A stretch of 28,913 nucleotides of DNA, from NCBI GenBank assembly GCA_964556665.1, contig CAZKXU010000040.1, forward strand, positions 1 through 28,913. Reading direction: 5' to 3'. The notes under the pieces were generated by a model, which ran no database searches, was not told the origin of the DNA, and saw nothing but the letters and a program-made list of their open reading frames with translations. This document shows, one piece after another, positions 15,500-23,638 of the stretch. Positions within the stretch are counted from its first letter, which is position 1; each line of letters opens with the position of its first letter. The stretch comes from CAZKXU01 sp964556665 (GTDB lineage: Bacteria; Bdellovibrionota_C; UBA2361; CAZKXU01). Made by a program: the position numbers and the translations under genes.

Positions 15500-16261
15500 A
15501 TGAATACCGGCTTAGATGACTCAGAGTTATGGCGACAGATCCCACCGGAGGAGAAGATTCAACTTGTTGCAAAAAGCCAGGCATCTGGCCTAGCTGCGGC
15601 TGTAGCAATGATAATCATATGTGGAACGGTAGCTGTAGGACTACATCAAAGCTGGCTGCTGTGGGCTTCACTCATACTCTCTCCACTAGTTTTTCAATAT
15701 GCCGCAGGCAAATCTTGGCGTGGATTGAAGCCAAAAACGATGCTTGAGTATCTAGCGGCACGAACAGCAGCGCGACGTTATGCCTTCAGCGCAAATTCAA
15801 AAGAGATGACTGTCACAATGATGCTGCGTGGCGAACTGGTTGAGGATCATGAGAATGAGGCTCTCAATCGAGTAATAAAGGAGATCGATAAAGGAGCCAG
15901 CGATGCTGCTCAATGGATAACACTATTCAGCGACGCGGTAGTTATTATGTCAGAAGGTCGTGGTGGCGCGCGACTGGAACTAGCACATTTGTTAGATGAT
16001 AAATTAAAGGTCGAAGCTGAAGTCCCGGCTGGCGAGAAAGAATACAGCAGCAGAAGGACACTGCACTTTAGCTTCCCGGAACGCGGTACAAATAAGCTAA
16101 GAAGATTTAAGCTTACAAGCAAACATCCTGCCGCTTTAATTGCATTCGAAAAAAAACTCCTACAACTACAAAACCACCAGAGACAGCTCAAACGACACCT
16201 ACTGGAGGATCTCACTGTACCAGATGAGACGCCTAGTGATAGTGACGAAGAGAGCTACTAG
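15500..16261 (+). CDS. Hypothetical membrane protein with two helices
   Basis: I chose the ATG at 15500; a TTG at 15491 would add three residues. The 253-residue product has a short cytosolic-looking start, then two closely spaced hydrophobic segments (about 28-47 and 51-66) forming a hairpin. A long soluble domain of about 180 residues follows, ending in an acidic tail (PDETPSDSDEESY). The layout resembles small membrane proteins with a PH-like or YcxB-like soluble domain, but I do not recognise a specific family. It lies between the PilP-domain gene and the VirD4-like ATPase on the same strand, with gaps of about 150 and 235 nt, so co-regulation is uncertain. Confidence 0.7.
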   Translation: MNTGLDDSELWRQIPPEEKIQLVAKSQASGLAAAVAMIIICGTVAVGLHQSWLLWASLILSPLVFQYAAGKSWRGLKPKTMLEYLAARTAARRYAFSANSKEMTVTMMLRGELVEDHENEALNRVIKEIDKGASDAAQWITLFSDAVVIMSEGRGGARLELAHLLDDKLKVEAEVPAGEKEYSSRRTLHFSFPERGTNKLRRFKLTSKHPAALIAFEKKLLQLQNHQRQLKRHLLEDLTVPDETPSDSDEESY

Positions 16262-16495
16262 GCCTTCTAGGACTATCACATTAACCAATAGATTCAATTA
16301 ATTACCTTGCTAGGGCTGCGCTATTAATTTTGACAACCAGATCTCAGAGCTGTACAATACGGAGAACTTACATCTAGTGCTCTTTACATAGCGTTATCTT
16401 GATGAGTAACCTGACTTAGGATTGTCGATGTTACCCATTAAGCTGTAGCTGCATAACAATTGGTGACTAGTTAAATTTCTCTATTTTTACTTCAG

Positions 16496-18742
16496 ATGAA
16501 GACCTACGTCGTAAAAATTCAGCATCAGAGCATCAAACCTGGGCCTGCATTTGATACAGTATTGCAACAGCTACATGAAACCTTACAGTACGAGAGGATC
16601 TCTTTTGAACTGCTTGCAACAGGTCAGAACATAGCGTTCTGCTTCGCTACACCAAACGATGCTGTAGGCCAGATTGTAGCCTCTCATATATACGGTGTCT
16701 GTCCAGATGCCGACATAATTGAGATTCCTGACTATACCAAGGCAACAGAAACTCTAAGCCAGAACACCCGCACTTTAGGGGTAGAAATTGGACTGAAACG
16801 TGACGATCTCTTCCCCATAAAGGATTACCGTGAATTTGAAGGAGATCCGCTCTCCTCCATACTGAGCGTGTTAGCAAAATGCAACTTGGATGAACGGGTT
16901 TTTATCCAGATAGTTTGCCGACCTCGCCGTGACAGCGCTACCCATAATATATCGATCGCCTTTCGCAAACTTATCGGATGGTTTATTGACATTTTACGAA
17001 TTAAATACTGGTTTAAGCCTGGTATTCGCGGCACTTTTTCTCTCAAAAAAAAGGAAAAATTAAGTGCGCGCCTTTTTGATGTCAATATCCGTGCTGTTTG
17101 TTTGACTTCAAACGCTAAACGGGAACCACGCTCAACCTTGGAAGCTCTATTTGGCTCAATCTGTAATTTCAATACCATTGACTATAATCAATTTTATTCA
17201 GTCAGGTTATATAAGCGGCTCGCCGACTTAAAATATTTTCAGACCCGTGCCCTAAGAGCTCCATTTTTATTATCAACACGGGAGCTTGCAACTATTTTTC
17301 ATCTTCCTAATGAAGCGGAGGTGCCAAATATAGTTCACGTTATCTCACAACGTAAAGCACCACCGACCGAACTACCAACAGATCAGCTTGATCCGAACAT
17401 CTCCTTCTTTGGCCATACTAATTTTAGGGATCAGCGCGTTCCCTTCGGTATTAAGCGTGAAGATCGTAGACGACATACATACATTCTTGGTAAACAGGGC
17501 TCTGGAAAGTCAAAGGTGATAGAACTATTAGTAAAGAGTGATATCATGAATGGTCATGGTGTAGGTGTAATAGACCCGCACGGTGATCTAATTGACAATA
17601 TACTTAAAATCATCCCTGAACATAGGATAAAGGACGTAGTCCTCTTCGATCCTGCAGATGTAGATTTTCCTCCTAGTTTTAATCCTTTAGAGTGCGTGCC
17701 TGAGGCGATGAAAATTAGAGTCACCATTGGTTTTATTGAAATCTTCAAAAAGTTCTTTGGTGCTGAATGGAATCACCGACTCGAACATGTACTGCGCTAT
17801 ACTACGCTAGCACTGCTCGACAATCCTAACACGACGGTCTTGTCAATAATTCGTATTCTCACCGACAAAAATTACCGCATCTTGATGGCCAGCAATATTA
17901 AAGACTCAGTGGTTAGGAATTTTTGGGCGAACGAGTTTACTGCATGGTCAGAAAATTTCTATGACGCGGCTGCTGCTCCGCTTATTAATAAAATTGGGCA
18001 GCTTCTTTCGACTAATGTGATTAAGAACATCCTTGCTCAGCCGGAGAATAAGTTTAACTTCCGAGAGATCATGGATAACAAAAAAATTCTACTCATGAAG
18101 ATCTCAAAAGGTTTGTTAGGAGATGAGAATGCTCAGATCCTGGGCGGGATCACACTGACAAAGATTTACCAGGCTGCCATGTCGCGATCCAATATACCTG
18201 AGAACCAAAGAGTCGATTTCTGTCTATATATTGATGAATTTAATAATTTTGCTACTGATACCTTTGATGAGTTTATGAGTGAGTCCCGCAAATATGGACT
18301 TAATCTTACAGTTACAAACCAGTATCTCTCGCAGCTAAACTCCAACATGCGCAATAGTATTTTTGGTAATGTTGGATCAATGATCTGCTTTCGCGTAAGT
18401 GGAGAGGACGCCGAGACACTCGCCAGAGAATTTGAACCACGCTTCACGCCGCGCGATCTGGTCAACTTAGCGGTGCGAGATTTTGTGATAAAAATGTCTA
18501 TTGACGGAGAGGTAAAGGACGCATTCTCAGGCAGAACCCTTAAGTTTGATCTGACGCAAGAAAATAGATCTGAGGAATGTCGCCACTGGTCACGAGCAAA
18601 CTATGCCAAACCTGCTACAGAGGTAGAGGGCATTATAAGGGCATGGGAGGAGAATCGAACAGATTATACGAATACCGTAGACTCAGATAATAACCACTAT
18701 TCTACCATAATTACAGCGCCTCGTCCCATTATACAGCAGTAA
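16496..18742 (+). CDS. VirD4/TraG-like coupling ATPase, orphan
   Basis: The 748-residue protein has an N-terminal domain of about 300 residues (MKTYVVKIQHQ onward) and a C-terminal RecA/FtsK-type motor. Walker A is GKQGSGKSK (332-340), followed by GVIDPHGDL (357-365), FNPLE (395-399) and Walker B LYIDEF (577-582). TVTNQYLSQL at about 605-614 corresponds to the conserved sensor segment of conjugative coupling proteins. Such proteins feed DNA or proteins to type IV secretion channels, and versions with this N-terminal domain are frequent in candidate-phylum genomes. No relaxase, VirB4 or other transfer gene is in the window and no strong N-terminal membrane segment is seen, so it may be a soluble orphan with another job. 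The ATG lacks a Shine-Dalgarno sequence, and a TTGGTG/TATTTT pair ends 8 nt before it. Confidence 0.85.
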   Translation: MKTYVVKIQHQSIKPGPAFDTVLQQLHETLQYERISFELLATGQNIAFCFATPNDAVGQIVASHIYGVCPDADIIEIPDYTKATETLSQNTRTLGVEIGLKRDDLFPIKDYREFEGDPLSSILSVLAKCNLDERVFIQIVCRPRRDSATHNISIAFRKLIGWFIDILRIKYWFKPGIRGTFSLKKKEKLSARLFDVNIRAVCLTSNAKREPRSTLEALFGSICNFNTIDYNQFYSVRLYKRLADLKYFQTRALRAPFLLSTRELATIFHLPNEAEVPNIVHVISQRKAPPTELPTDQLDPNISFFGHTNFRDQRVPFGIKREDRRRHTYILGKQGSGKSKVIELLVKSDIMNGHGVGVIDPHGDLIDNILKIIPEHRIKDVVLFDPADVDFPPSFNPLECVPEAMKIRVTIGFIEIFKKFFGAEWNHRLEHVLRYTTLALLDNPNTTVLSIIRILTDKNYRILMASNIKDSVVRNFWANEFTAWSENFYDAAAAPLINKIGQLLSTNVIKNILAQPENKFNFREIMDNKKILLMKISKGLLGDENAQILGGITLTKIYQAAMSRSNIPENQRVDFCLYIDEFNNFATDTFDEFMSESRKYGLNLTVTNQYLSQLNSNMRNSIFGNVGSMICFRVSGEDAETLAREFEPRFTPRDLVNLAVRDFVIKMSIDGEVKDAFSGRTLKFDLTQENRSEECRHWSRANYAKPATEVEGIIRAWEENRTDYTNTVDSDNNHYSTIITAPRPIIQQ

Positions 18743-18783
18743 TATTTTGAGTAATGACTACAAGCCCTAAGTTTATCGATGGG

Positions 18784-18807
18784 TTTCGCCCTGAGCCTGT
18801 CGAAGGG
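18784..18807. repeat. Short dispersed repeat motif
   Basis: The segment cgccctgagcctgtcgaagg is like a motif scattered through intergenic regions of many bacterial genomes (recalled, not searched). A weaker partial match, atcctgagcctct, lies near 19896. It is imperfectly palindromic (gccct...aaggggc) and lies upstream of the AMIN-protein promoter. Confidence 0.5.
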
Positions 18808-18832
18808 GCTAGCCGACTTTTAGAACTATCCG

Positions 18833-18838
18833 TATAAT
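18833..18838 (+). promoter_or_regulatory. -10 box of the AMIN-domain gene, leaderless
   Basis: A perfect TATAAT ends 6 nt before the ATG at 18845, so transcription should start at or beside the start codon. No good -35 box is visible at the usual distance and there is no Shine-Dalgarno sequence. Confidence 0.5.
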
Positions 18839-18844
18839 CTTCGC

Positions 18845-19798
18845 ATGTTAAAGAGGCTAATTATTCTTATGATCACTGCGCTTGAGCTCACAGCGCATAG
18901 CTCAACCTGGGCAGATCAGCTTGCTAATCACGAACAGAATAAATTTAAATTTAGTCTTACCTCATCCGCGCTAGACGAAGTTAAAGTCAACCTTACCGTT
19001 CTTGGTGCCCAAGTAAAGGATGAGGTCTTCTTACTTACGGATCCTAACAGACTAGTAGTTGATCTATTTAATAAGAATCTAAAGATCACTAAAACCATTC
19101 TCCCTTCTGAGAATAAATTTATCTCTGCAATTCGTTTTGGAGCACATCCAGACCGATTACGTTTAGTATTAGACCTTAAGGCAGAGCAGATAGATTATAA
19201 AACAGAGAGCAAGAAAGGAAATCTAACTATTTCTCTTTGGATTAAGAAACAGGATGTCGTTACAGCCCTTCCTGATATTAAAGAAACTGGCCTAATCCCT
19301 ACTCCATTAGCAACTCAGACCCCAACAGGGACTATCGTGCCGTTAGCAACGCCTACAGTAGAACTAACTCCAACATCTCCTCCTATGCCAACTTCTACTC
19401 CTACAGTAGTAGTATCAACAGCAGTAGCAACAGCAATATCACTTGAAACACCACTGCCTCCCTCCTCTGCTGGAGATAAAAATATCACTGATATTAAATT
19501 CGGCAAGGCTCCCGCTGACAATATGCCGATCGTAATCCTGCAATTTAGCTCTAAATCAGAGTATAAGTTGATAAAAAAAGAGGATGGCGTCTATATATTA
19601 TCAGTACGTGGTACCGGCATAGAAAGCTCTCGATTGGCTCTACCATTTTTTCCGCCACATGATTTTATCGGATTTACAATGGTACAAGCCCGTAATGTAG
19701 GTGCCGATTTAGAGATCACGATCGGCGTTGAACGTGGAGTCAGAGTCGCCTCAGTCACTAAAGACACTCAGATCTGGATTAGAGCGCTTAACCGTTGA
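18845..19798 (+). CDS. AMIN-domain periplasmic protein
   Basis: The 317-residue product begins with a signal peptide (cleavage likely after STWA, residue 23). Residues about 35-136 form an AMIN domain (TDPNRLVVDLFN and IRFGAHPDRLRLVLDL are typical), which binds peptidoglycan or targets proteins in secretins (PilQ) and amidases (AmiC). A Thr/Pro-rich linker (about 150-208) leads to a second domain, about 211-317, with a similar AMIN-like layout (IGVERGVRVASV). No secretin or amidase domain follows, so it is an adaptor-like protein. Its strand and distance from the PilP-domain gene hint at a pilus or envelope role, which is inference. Confidence 0.82.
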   Translation: MLKRLIILMITALELTAHSSTWADQLANHEQNKFKFSLTSSALDEVKVNLTVLGAQVKDEVFLLTDPNRLVVDLFNKNLKITKTILPSENKFISAIRFGAHPDRLRLVLDLKAEQIDYKTESKKGNLTISLWIKKQDVVTALPDIKETGLIPTPLATQTPTGTIVPLATPTVELTPTSPPMPTSTPTVVVSTAVATAISLETPLPPSSAGDKNITDIKFGKAPADNMPIVILQFSSKSEYKLIKKEDGVYILSVRGTGIESSRLALPFFPPHDFIGFTMVQARNVGADLEITIGVERGVRVASVTKDTQIWIRALNR

Positions 19799-19976
19799 GT
19801 AATTACGCTAGCCGGTTTGCTTACCCCGTATTATCTCACTCCCCCTCCATCACTATAAATAGCGCCTCCAGCCAACAGTGTGTGGGGATGTAGGTTTATC
19901 CTGAGCCTCTCTCTGTACCGTATCATATTTAAACTTGACAGCTATGATTGAATAATTATTATATTCTCAGCGCCAC

Positions 19977-20285
19977 CTACTTACGCGCAAACGATCTTGT
20001 GGAATTTGAACAACTAGGATTACCTCTGTTTTTACTTTGGAGGAACTCTCGAATCGCAATCTTCGCTGCAAGGATCCCTGCGGCTGTGCCATCTTCATAC
20101 ATAAAATTAGGATCATTGATAATCTCAGGGAAATTATCTGGATTTAGCAGATCCTCAGAGGTTAGATCTTTCCTATGAAAAGCGGCGACTTTTTTTGCCC
20201 GCTCACATTGATGGGCGTGCAATCCAGTTAATAGACTCTCAATCTCGTTTTGTAAAATTTCCAACTCACTCTCGGTTATTTTCAT
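19977..20285 (-). CDS. Hypothetical protein overlapping a TPR gene
   Basis: The 102-residue acidic, helical product (MKITESELEILQNEIESLLTG start) has no membrane segment or known motif. Its start overlaps the last 20 nt of the upstream TPR gene on the same strand, which suggests translational coupling and a shared function. The family is not recognised. Confidence 0.65.
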   Translation of the reverse strand: MKITESELEILQNEIESLLTGLHAHQCERAKKVAAFHRKDLTSEDLLNPDNFPEIINDPNFMYEDGTAAGILAAKIAIREFLQSKNRGNPSCSNSTRSFARK

Positions 20286-20778
20286 CTAACTTCTGCTCAC
20301 AATAGGATAATGCCATTCTAGCCGGTGCAGACAACCTATCCACACCTATCTCGGTGAGTAAACTTCCAGCACGCTTGTAAGAGCGCATCGCCATCAGCGC
20401 CGCTGCAAGCTCCTCCTTTACATCAAACCGCTCTGGTCGTGCCTTTATAACTTCCTCAAAATATGCGCAGGCTTGCTCATTAAGTCCACGCCTTAAATAC
20501 GACGTACCTAACATCCTTTTAGCTTCTATTGCAACCCTTCCCTTCGCACCAAGCTCTAATACGGCTAACAAGGAAGGGTATGCAGCGGCTACATTATCAC
20601 ACTGCAAGGATAGCTGAGCATACTCAAGGTGTCCATTTATCCAGAAAGGAGATCGGGATAGTCGGCTCCTTAGCCAAAAAATTTTCTTTTCTATCTCTGC
20701 ACTACGAGTTAATTGAAAAGTATAGAGGTATGACAGATCACATCTGAATGAAGAGACAAAGCGGAAAAGCTCTGACAT
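20266..20778 (-). CDS. TPR-repeat protein
   Basis: The 170-residue product contains helix pairs of the tetratricopeptide type. The clearest is AKRMLGTSYLRRGLNEQACAYFEEVIKARPERF (about 87-119, ending in the typical P), flanked by PFWINGHLEYAQLSLQCDN and ELAAALMAMRSYKRAGSLL. TPR proteins act as protein-binding scaffolds. It overlaps the next gene by 20 nt and is 30 nt from a small membrane-protein gene upstream on the same strand, so the three probably form an operon. No partner can be named. Confidence 0.75.
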   Translation of the reverse strand: MSELFRFVSSFRCDLSYLYTFQLTRSAEIEKKIFWLRSRLSRSPFWINGHLEYAQLSLQCDNVAAAYPSLLAVLELGAKGRVAIEAKRMLGTSYLRRGLNEQACAYFEEVIKARPERFDVKEELAAALMAMRSYKRAGSLLTEIGVDRLSAPARMALSYCEQKLDENNRE

Positions 20779-20808
20779 TTAAAATCACCACCATTCAAAG
20801 GTTAGGTT

Positions 20809-21072
20809 TTAATGATGCGGAGCCTCATGATGGCTGCTAGTTGTATGTGCAAAATCTGCAAGCTGCCTAGGATCAGTGACACGTGAATCCAATGTCGTCT
20901 GTGCGAGCCGTAACTCATATAACGTGGCCCCTAGAACCTTCTCCCTGTCAGAATAAGTTAGGGTATCATCGACATGTTTTAAAAACGCGCCAAATCCGAC
21001 CGCTATTAACAAAGTAAAAAATAGCCATCTATGGCCAAGCTTTTCAATTTCTTCGTCGTTGTTATGAGACAT
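20809..21072 (-). CDS. Small single-pass membrane protein
   Basis: From the ATG at 21072 the product is 87 residues, starting MSHNNDEEIEKLGHRW. One hydrophobic segment (WLFFTLLIAVGFGAFL) is followed by a polar, partly helical domain and a His-rich tail (SSHHEAPHH). An upstream ATG at 21108 would add 12 residues, but a CATAAT-like -10 box lies between the two starts, favouring the shorter, possibly leaderless form. It is the first gene of a three-gene leftward group. Function unknown. Confidence 0.6.
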   Translation of the reverse strand: MSHNNDEEIEKLGHRWLFFTLLIAVGFGAFLKHVDDTLTYSDREKVLGATLYELRLAQTTLDSRVTDPRQLADFAHTTSSHHEAPHH

Positions 21073-21168
21073 ATATCCGATATTATGTGATATAAACTGT
21101 CGTACCAATTTATCATCTCAGGCCTAATCGAGCAATTCCTGAATGCGATAACTGCGTTCTGTTATATA

Positions 21169-21200
21169 AACCTAAATCCGGCAGTTGCCGGACTTAGGTT
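21169..21200. repeat. Short palindrome beside the nested palindrome
   Basis: The 15-nt arms aacctaaatccggca and tgccggacttaggtt pair with one mismatch around a 2-nt centre. It lies just outside the 155-bp palindrome that begins at 21202 and may be part of the same element or a terminator for rightward transcripts. Confidence 0.6.
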
Positions 21201-21201
21201 A

Positions 21202-21356
21202 CCTAGAAGAAGCAGTTCTAACCTTTTTTTAGGCCAAAAAATGCCCGAAAACAGTTCGGCAGTAGGCTCAGCTTAATGGTGAATTCGCAAACTAGATAAA
21301 GCAGTGTGTTTTCGGGCATTTTTCGCCATATCCTAGTTTGAACTGCTCCTTCTAGG
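21202..21356. mobile_element. 155-bp nested imperfect palindrome, MITE-like
   Basis: The outer arms cctagaagaagcagttc and gaactgctccttctagg pair with one mismatch. The inner arms aaaaatgcccgaaaaca and tgttttcgggcattttt pair over about 17 nt. Unpaired T-rich and AT-rich segments separate the arms, and the centre is about 50 nt. There is no ORF. It lies in a gene-free stretch of about 545 nt (21109-21653) that otherwise holds only the short palindrome at 21169 and a decayed REP at 21536. It is either a non-autonomous element remnant or a structured RNA; the sequence does not decide. Confidence 0.65.
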
Positions 21357-21535
21357 ATAAAACCAGGAATCTAGCTAGACCTGAGCTGAATCATTATATT
21401 AGTTATTGTCCTGACGGATAAGAACTGTTGAGAATACTAGTAAAAAAGTCGGTTTTGCAATCTACGACCGAGACTAATTTTAATCGACTTATTTCTAACA
21501 GAAACTAGTAGAGTGTAAGATAAATTGTTTCACGC

Positions 21536-21607
21536 TGGGACCGCGGGCATCTTGCCCGCAAACGAATCTACTGCTGCTGCGTAGTGGGCTGGAAACCCGC
21601 GGTCCCA
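21536..21607. repeat. REP-like cruciform, copy 3 (decayed)
   Basis: The left arm tgggaccgcggg pairs with cccgcggtccca. The left inner hairpin GCGGGC-atctt-GCCCGC keeps its stem but has a different loop; the right inner hairpin has mismatches. The centre has ACGAAT on the left, the reverse complement of the ATTCGT mark, so this copy points the other way from copy 1. It lies just upstream of dcd. Confidence 0.85.
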
Positions 21608-21653
21608 ATGAAAAACTTATGTTACAGTGTACTAGTCTATTGAAAACAAAATT

Positions 21654-22211
21654 ATGATGTTTTCTAACGAAGATATAATTGCTGCAATAAAACGTGGTGA
21701 ATTAATCATTGAACCATTCTCGCCTAAGCATATTCGTGCTGCTGGGGTTACTCTGCATTTATCAGAGGATCTACTACGCCCTGTGCCTGGAACTATAATT
21801 GATCCGAAGCGCCGCATCTTACCGGAATATGAGGAGATAAAGATTACCGCGGAGAAGCCTTACATGCTTAAACCTGGGGAATTTATACTAGGAGCGACGC
21901 TGCAATCAGTTACGGTTGGACACTCACTCGGCTTCCTAATTGAAGGCCGCAGCACTATGGCTAGACTTGGATTGACGATCGTGCAGACCGCAATGATGGT
22001 TGAACCTGGACATAGCGGCAGACCGATTACACTCGAGCTTGCAAATAATGGGGCTAATCCTATCCTACTCTACCCGAAGTTGAAAATTGCTCGCGCTGCA
22101 ATTTTTGAACTTAAGAGCGCCAGCACCGATCCGTATGACCAAGATGGTAAATATAAAGATCAAGGTTCTGTCGGGCGTCCGATCTTCAAGAATGAGTTTT
22201 GGGAGGACTAA
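21654..22211 (+). CDS. dcd: dCTP deaminase family protein
   Basis: The 185-residue product matches the dCTP deaminase/dUTPase fold. dCTP deaminase converts dCTP to dUTP for thymidylate synthesis. The signature EGRSTMARLGLTI (about 98-110) corresponds to the family's GRSS-ARLG motif, which supplies substrate-binding Ser and Arg. PITLELANNG contains the Glu that activates water in Dcd. The YPKLKIARAAIFEL segment is also typical. The N-terminal GVTLHLSEDL replaces the usual SVDLRLG pattern, a mild divergence. The ATG at 21654 is followed directly by a second ATG and no Shine-Dalgarno sequence is visible. The gene converges on purF, and their stop codons overlap. Confidence 0.88.
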   Translation: MMFSNEDIIAAIKRGELIIEPFSPKHIRAAGVTLHLSEDLLRPVPGTIIDPKRRILPEYEEIKITAEKPYMLKPGEFILGATLQSVTVGHSLGFLIEGRSTMARLGLTIVQTAMMVEPGHSGRPITLELANNGANPILLYPKLKIARAAIFELKSASTDPYDQDGKYKDQGSVGRPIFKNEFWED

Positions 22212-23638
22212 AAAAGCTTTCCCTGCTTCTGCGTGAATGGAGTCCCCAAAGGATACTTACCGGTAAAACAGGCATCACAAAATTTACCCTGCGTTGATTG
22301 TACAGCGCGATACAATCCATCAACACTCAGATAGGCTAGCGAATCGACACCGATAAACTTAGCGATATCCTCAACTGACTTGGTTGCAGCAATCAGATGA
22401 TCCTTTTCCGGAGTATCGATACCATAATAACATGGATCAGTCGTAGGAGGCGAAGAGATGCGCATGTGTACTTCGCGAGCTCCAGCCGTTCGAATCATGT
22501 CAACCAACTTTCTACTAGTCGTACCACGCACAATCGAATCATCAACTATGACAACTGACTTCCCGCTTAGAAGCTCCGGATTTGGATTAAGCTTTATCTT
22601 GACGCCAAAATCCCGAATTGACTGCTTGGGCTCGATAAATGTTCGGCCTACATAATGGTTGCGGATTAGTCCCATTTCAAGCGGTATTTTTGTCTCCTGA
22701 GAGTAGCCCAACGCCGCAGTAACTCCTGAGTCAGGCACAGGAATTACATAATCTGCCTTAACCGGATGTTCCTTAGCCAGCTCCTGACCAAGACGCTTTC
22801 GTACCGCGTAAACGTTTCTACCAAATACATTTGAATCAGGTCTTGAAAAATAGACATACTCAAAGATGCATGGACTTTCCTTCACCTTCGCAAAAGGAAA
22901 ATAACTCTTCATCTCTCTATCCGCGCTAATCTCTACGATTTCACCAGGTTCGACATCTCTTAAATAACGGGCTCCTATTAGATCAAAGGCGCAGGTTTCA
23001 GAGGCAGCTACAATACTTCCGTTCAGATTACCGAGCACTAATGGACGAAGTCCACCCGGATCCCTAACTGCTATCATTCTGTCTTTAAACAGGAATAAGA
23101 ACGAATAAGCCCCTTGGATTTTCTTAAGAGCAGCGATCAGTCTCTCCATCAATGGTAGCGGTGTTGCCTCGCGTGCCATGAGATGCAGAACTACCTCAGT
23201 ATCAGAAGTAGAAGAGAAGATTGCACCCTTGGAGATTAATTCAGCTTTCAGATCATCAGCATTAATAAGGTTGCCATTATGCGCAACCGCTGCACCACCG
23301 GAGGAGATTACAACAAAGAATGGCTGCACATTGGCGATTCCTAGTCCGCCTGCTGTGCTATACCTAATATGTCCAATAGCCGAGTTTCCCGCTAGCTTTG
23401 CAAAATCGAAATCTTTAAATACATCCTGCACCAAACCTATACCGCGGTGCACGAAAAATTTACTCTTCTGTGCTGGATCGTTACTAACAATGCCTGCTCC
23501 CTCCTGCCCACGATGCTGCTGCGCACAAAGCCCCAAGTATGCAAGATTAGAGGCCTCTTTATGATTCCAAACTCCAAAGAGACCACACTCCTCTTTGAAT
23601 TTATCCGAGTCAAAATTTTCGTCTAAAGAAGTTTGCAT
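22208..23638 (-). CDS. purF: Amidophosphoribosyltransferase
   Basis: PurF catalyses the first step of purine synthesis, making phosphoribosylamine from PRPP and glutamine. I chose the ATG at 23638, with AGGTGG just upstream, over an earlier TTG; the product is 476 residues. The catalytic Cys is residue 18 in ECGLFG after a short propeptide, followed by a class II glutamine amidotransferase domain (QQHRGQEGAG). The phosphoribosyltransferase motif VVIVDDSIVRGTTSRKLV is near residue 350. Cysteines in ESPCIF, DPCYYG and CDAC match the four ligands of the 4Fe-4S cluster in the Bacillus-type enzyme. It overlaps the end of purL by 16 nt and is cotranscribed with it. Confidence 0.97.
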   Translation of the reverse strand: MQTSLDENFDSDKFKEECGLFGVWNHKEASNLAYLGLCAQQHRGQEGAGIVSNDPAQKSKFFVHRGIGLVQDVFKDFDFAKLAGNSAIGHIRYSTAGGLGIANVQPFFVVISSGGAAVAHNGNLINADDLKAELISKGAIFSSTSDTEVVLHLMAREATPLPLMERLIAALKKIQGAYSFLFLFKDRMIAVRDPGGLRPLVLGNLNGSIVAASETCAFDLIGARYLRDVEPGEIVEISADREMKSYFPFAKVKESPCIFEYVYFSRPDSNVFGRNVYAVRKRLGQELAKEHPVKADYVIPVPDSGVTAALGYSQETKIPLEMGLIRNHYVGRTFIEPKQSIRDFGVKIKLNPNPELLSGKSVVIVDDSIVRGTTSRKLVDMIRTAGAREVHMRISSPPTTDPCYYGIDTPEKDHLIAATKSVEDIAKFIGVDSLAYLSVDGLYRAVQSTQGKFCDACFTGKYPLGTPFTQKQGKLF

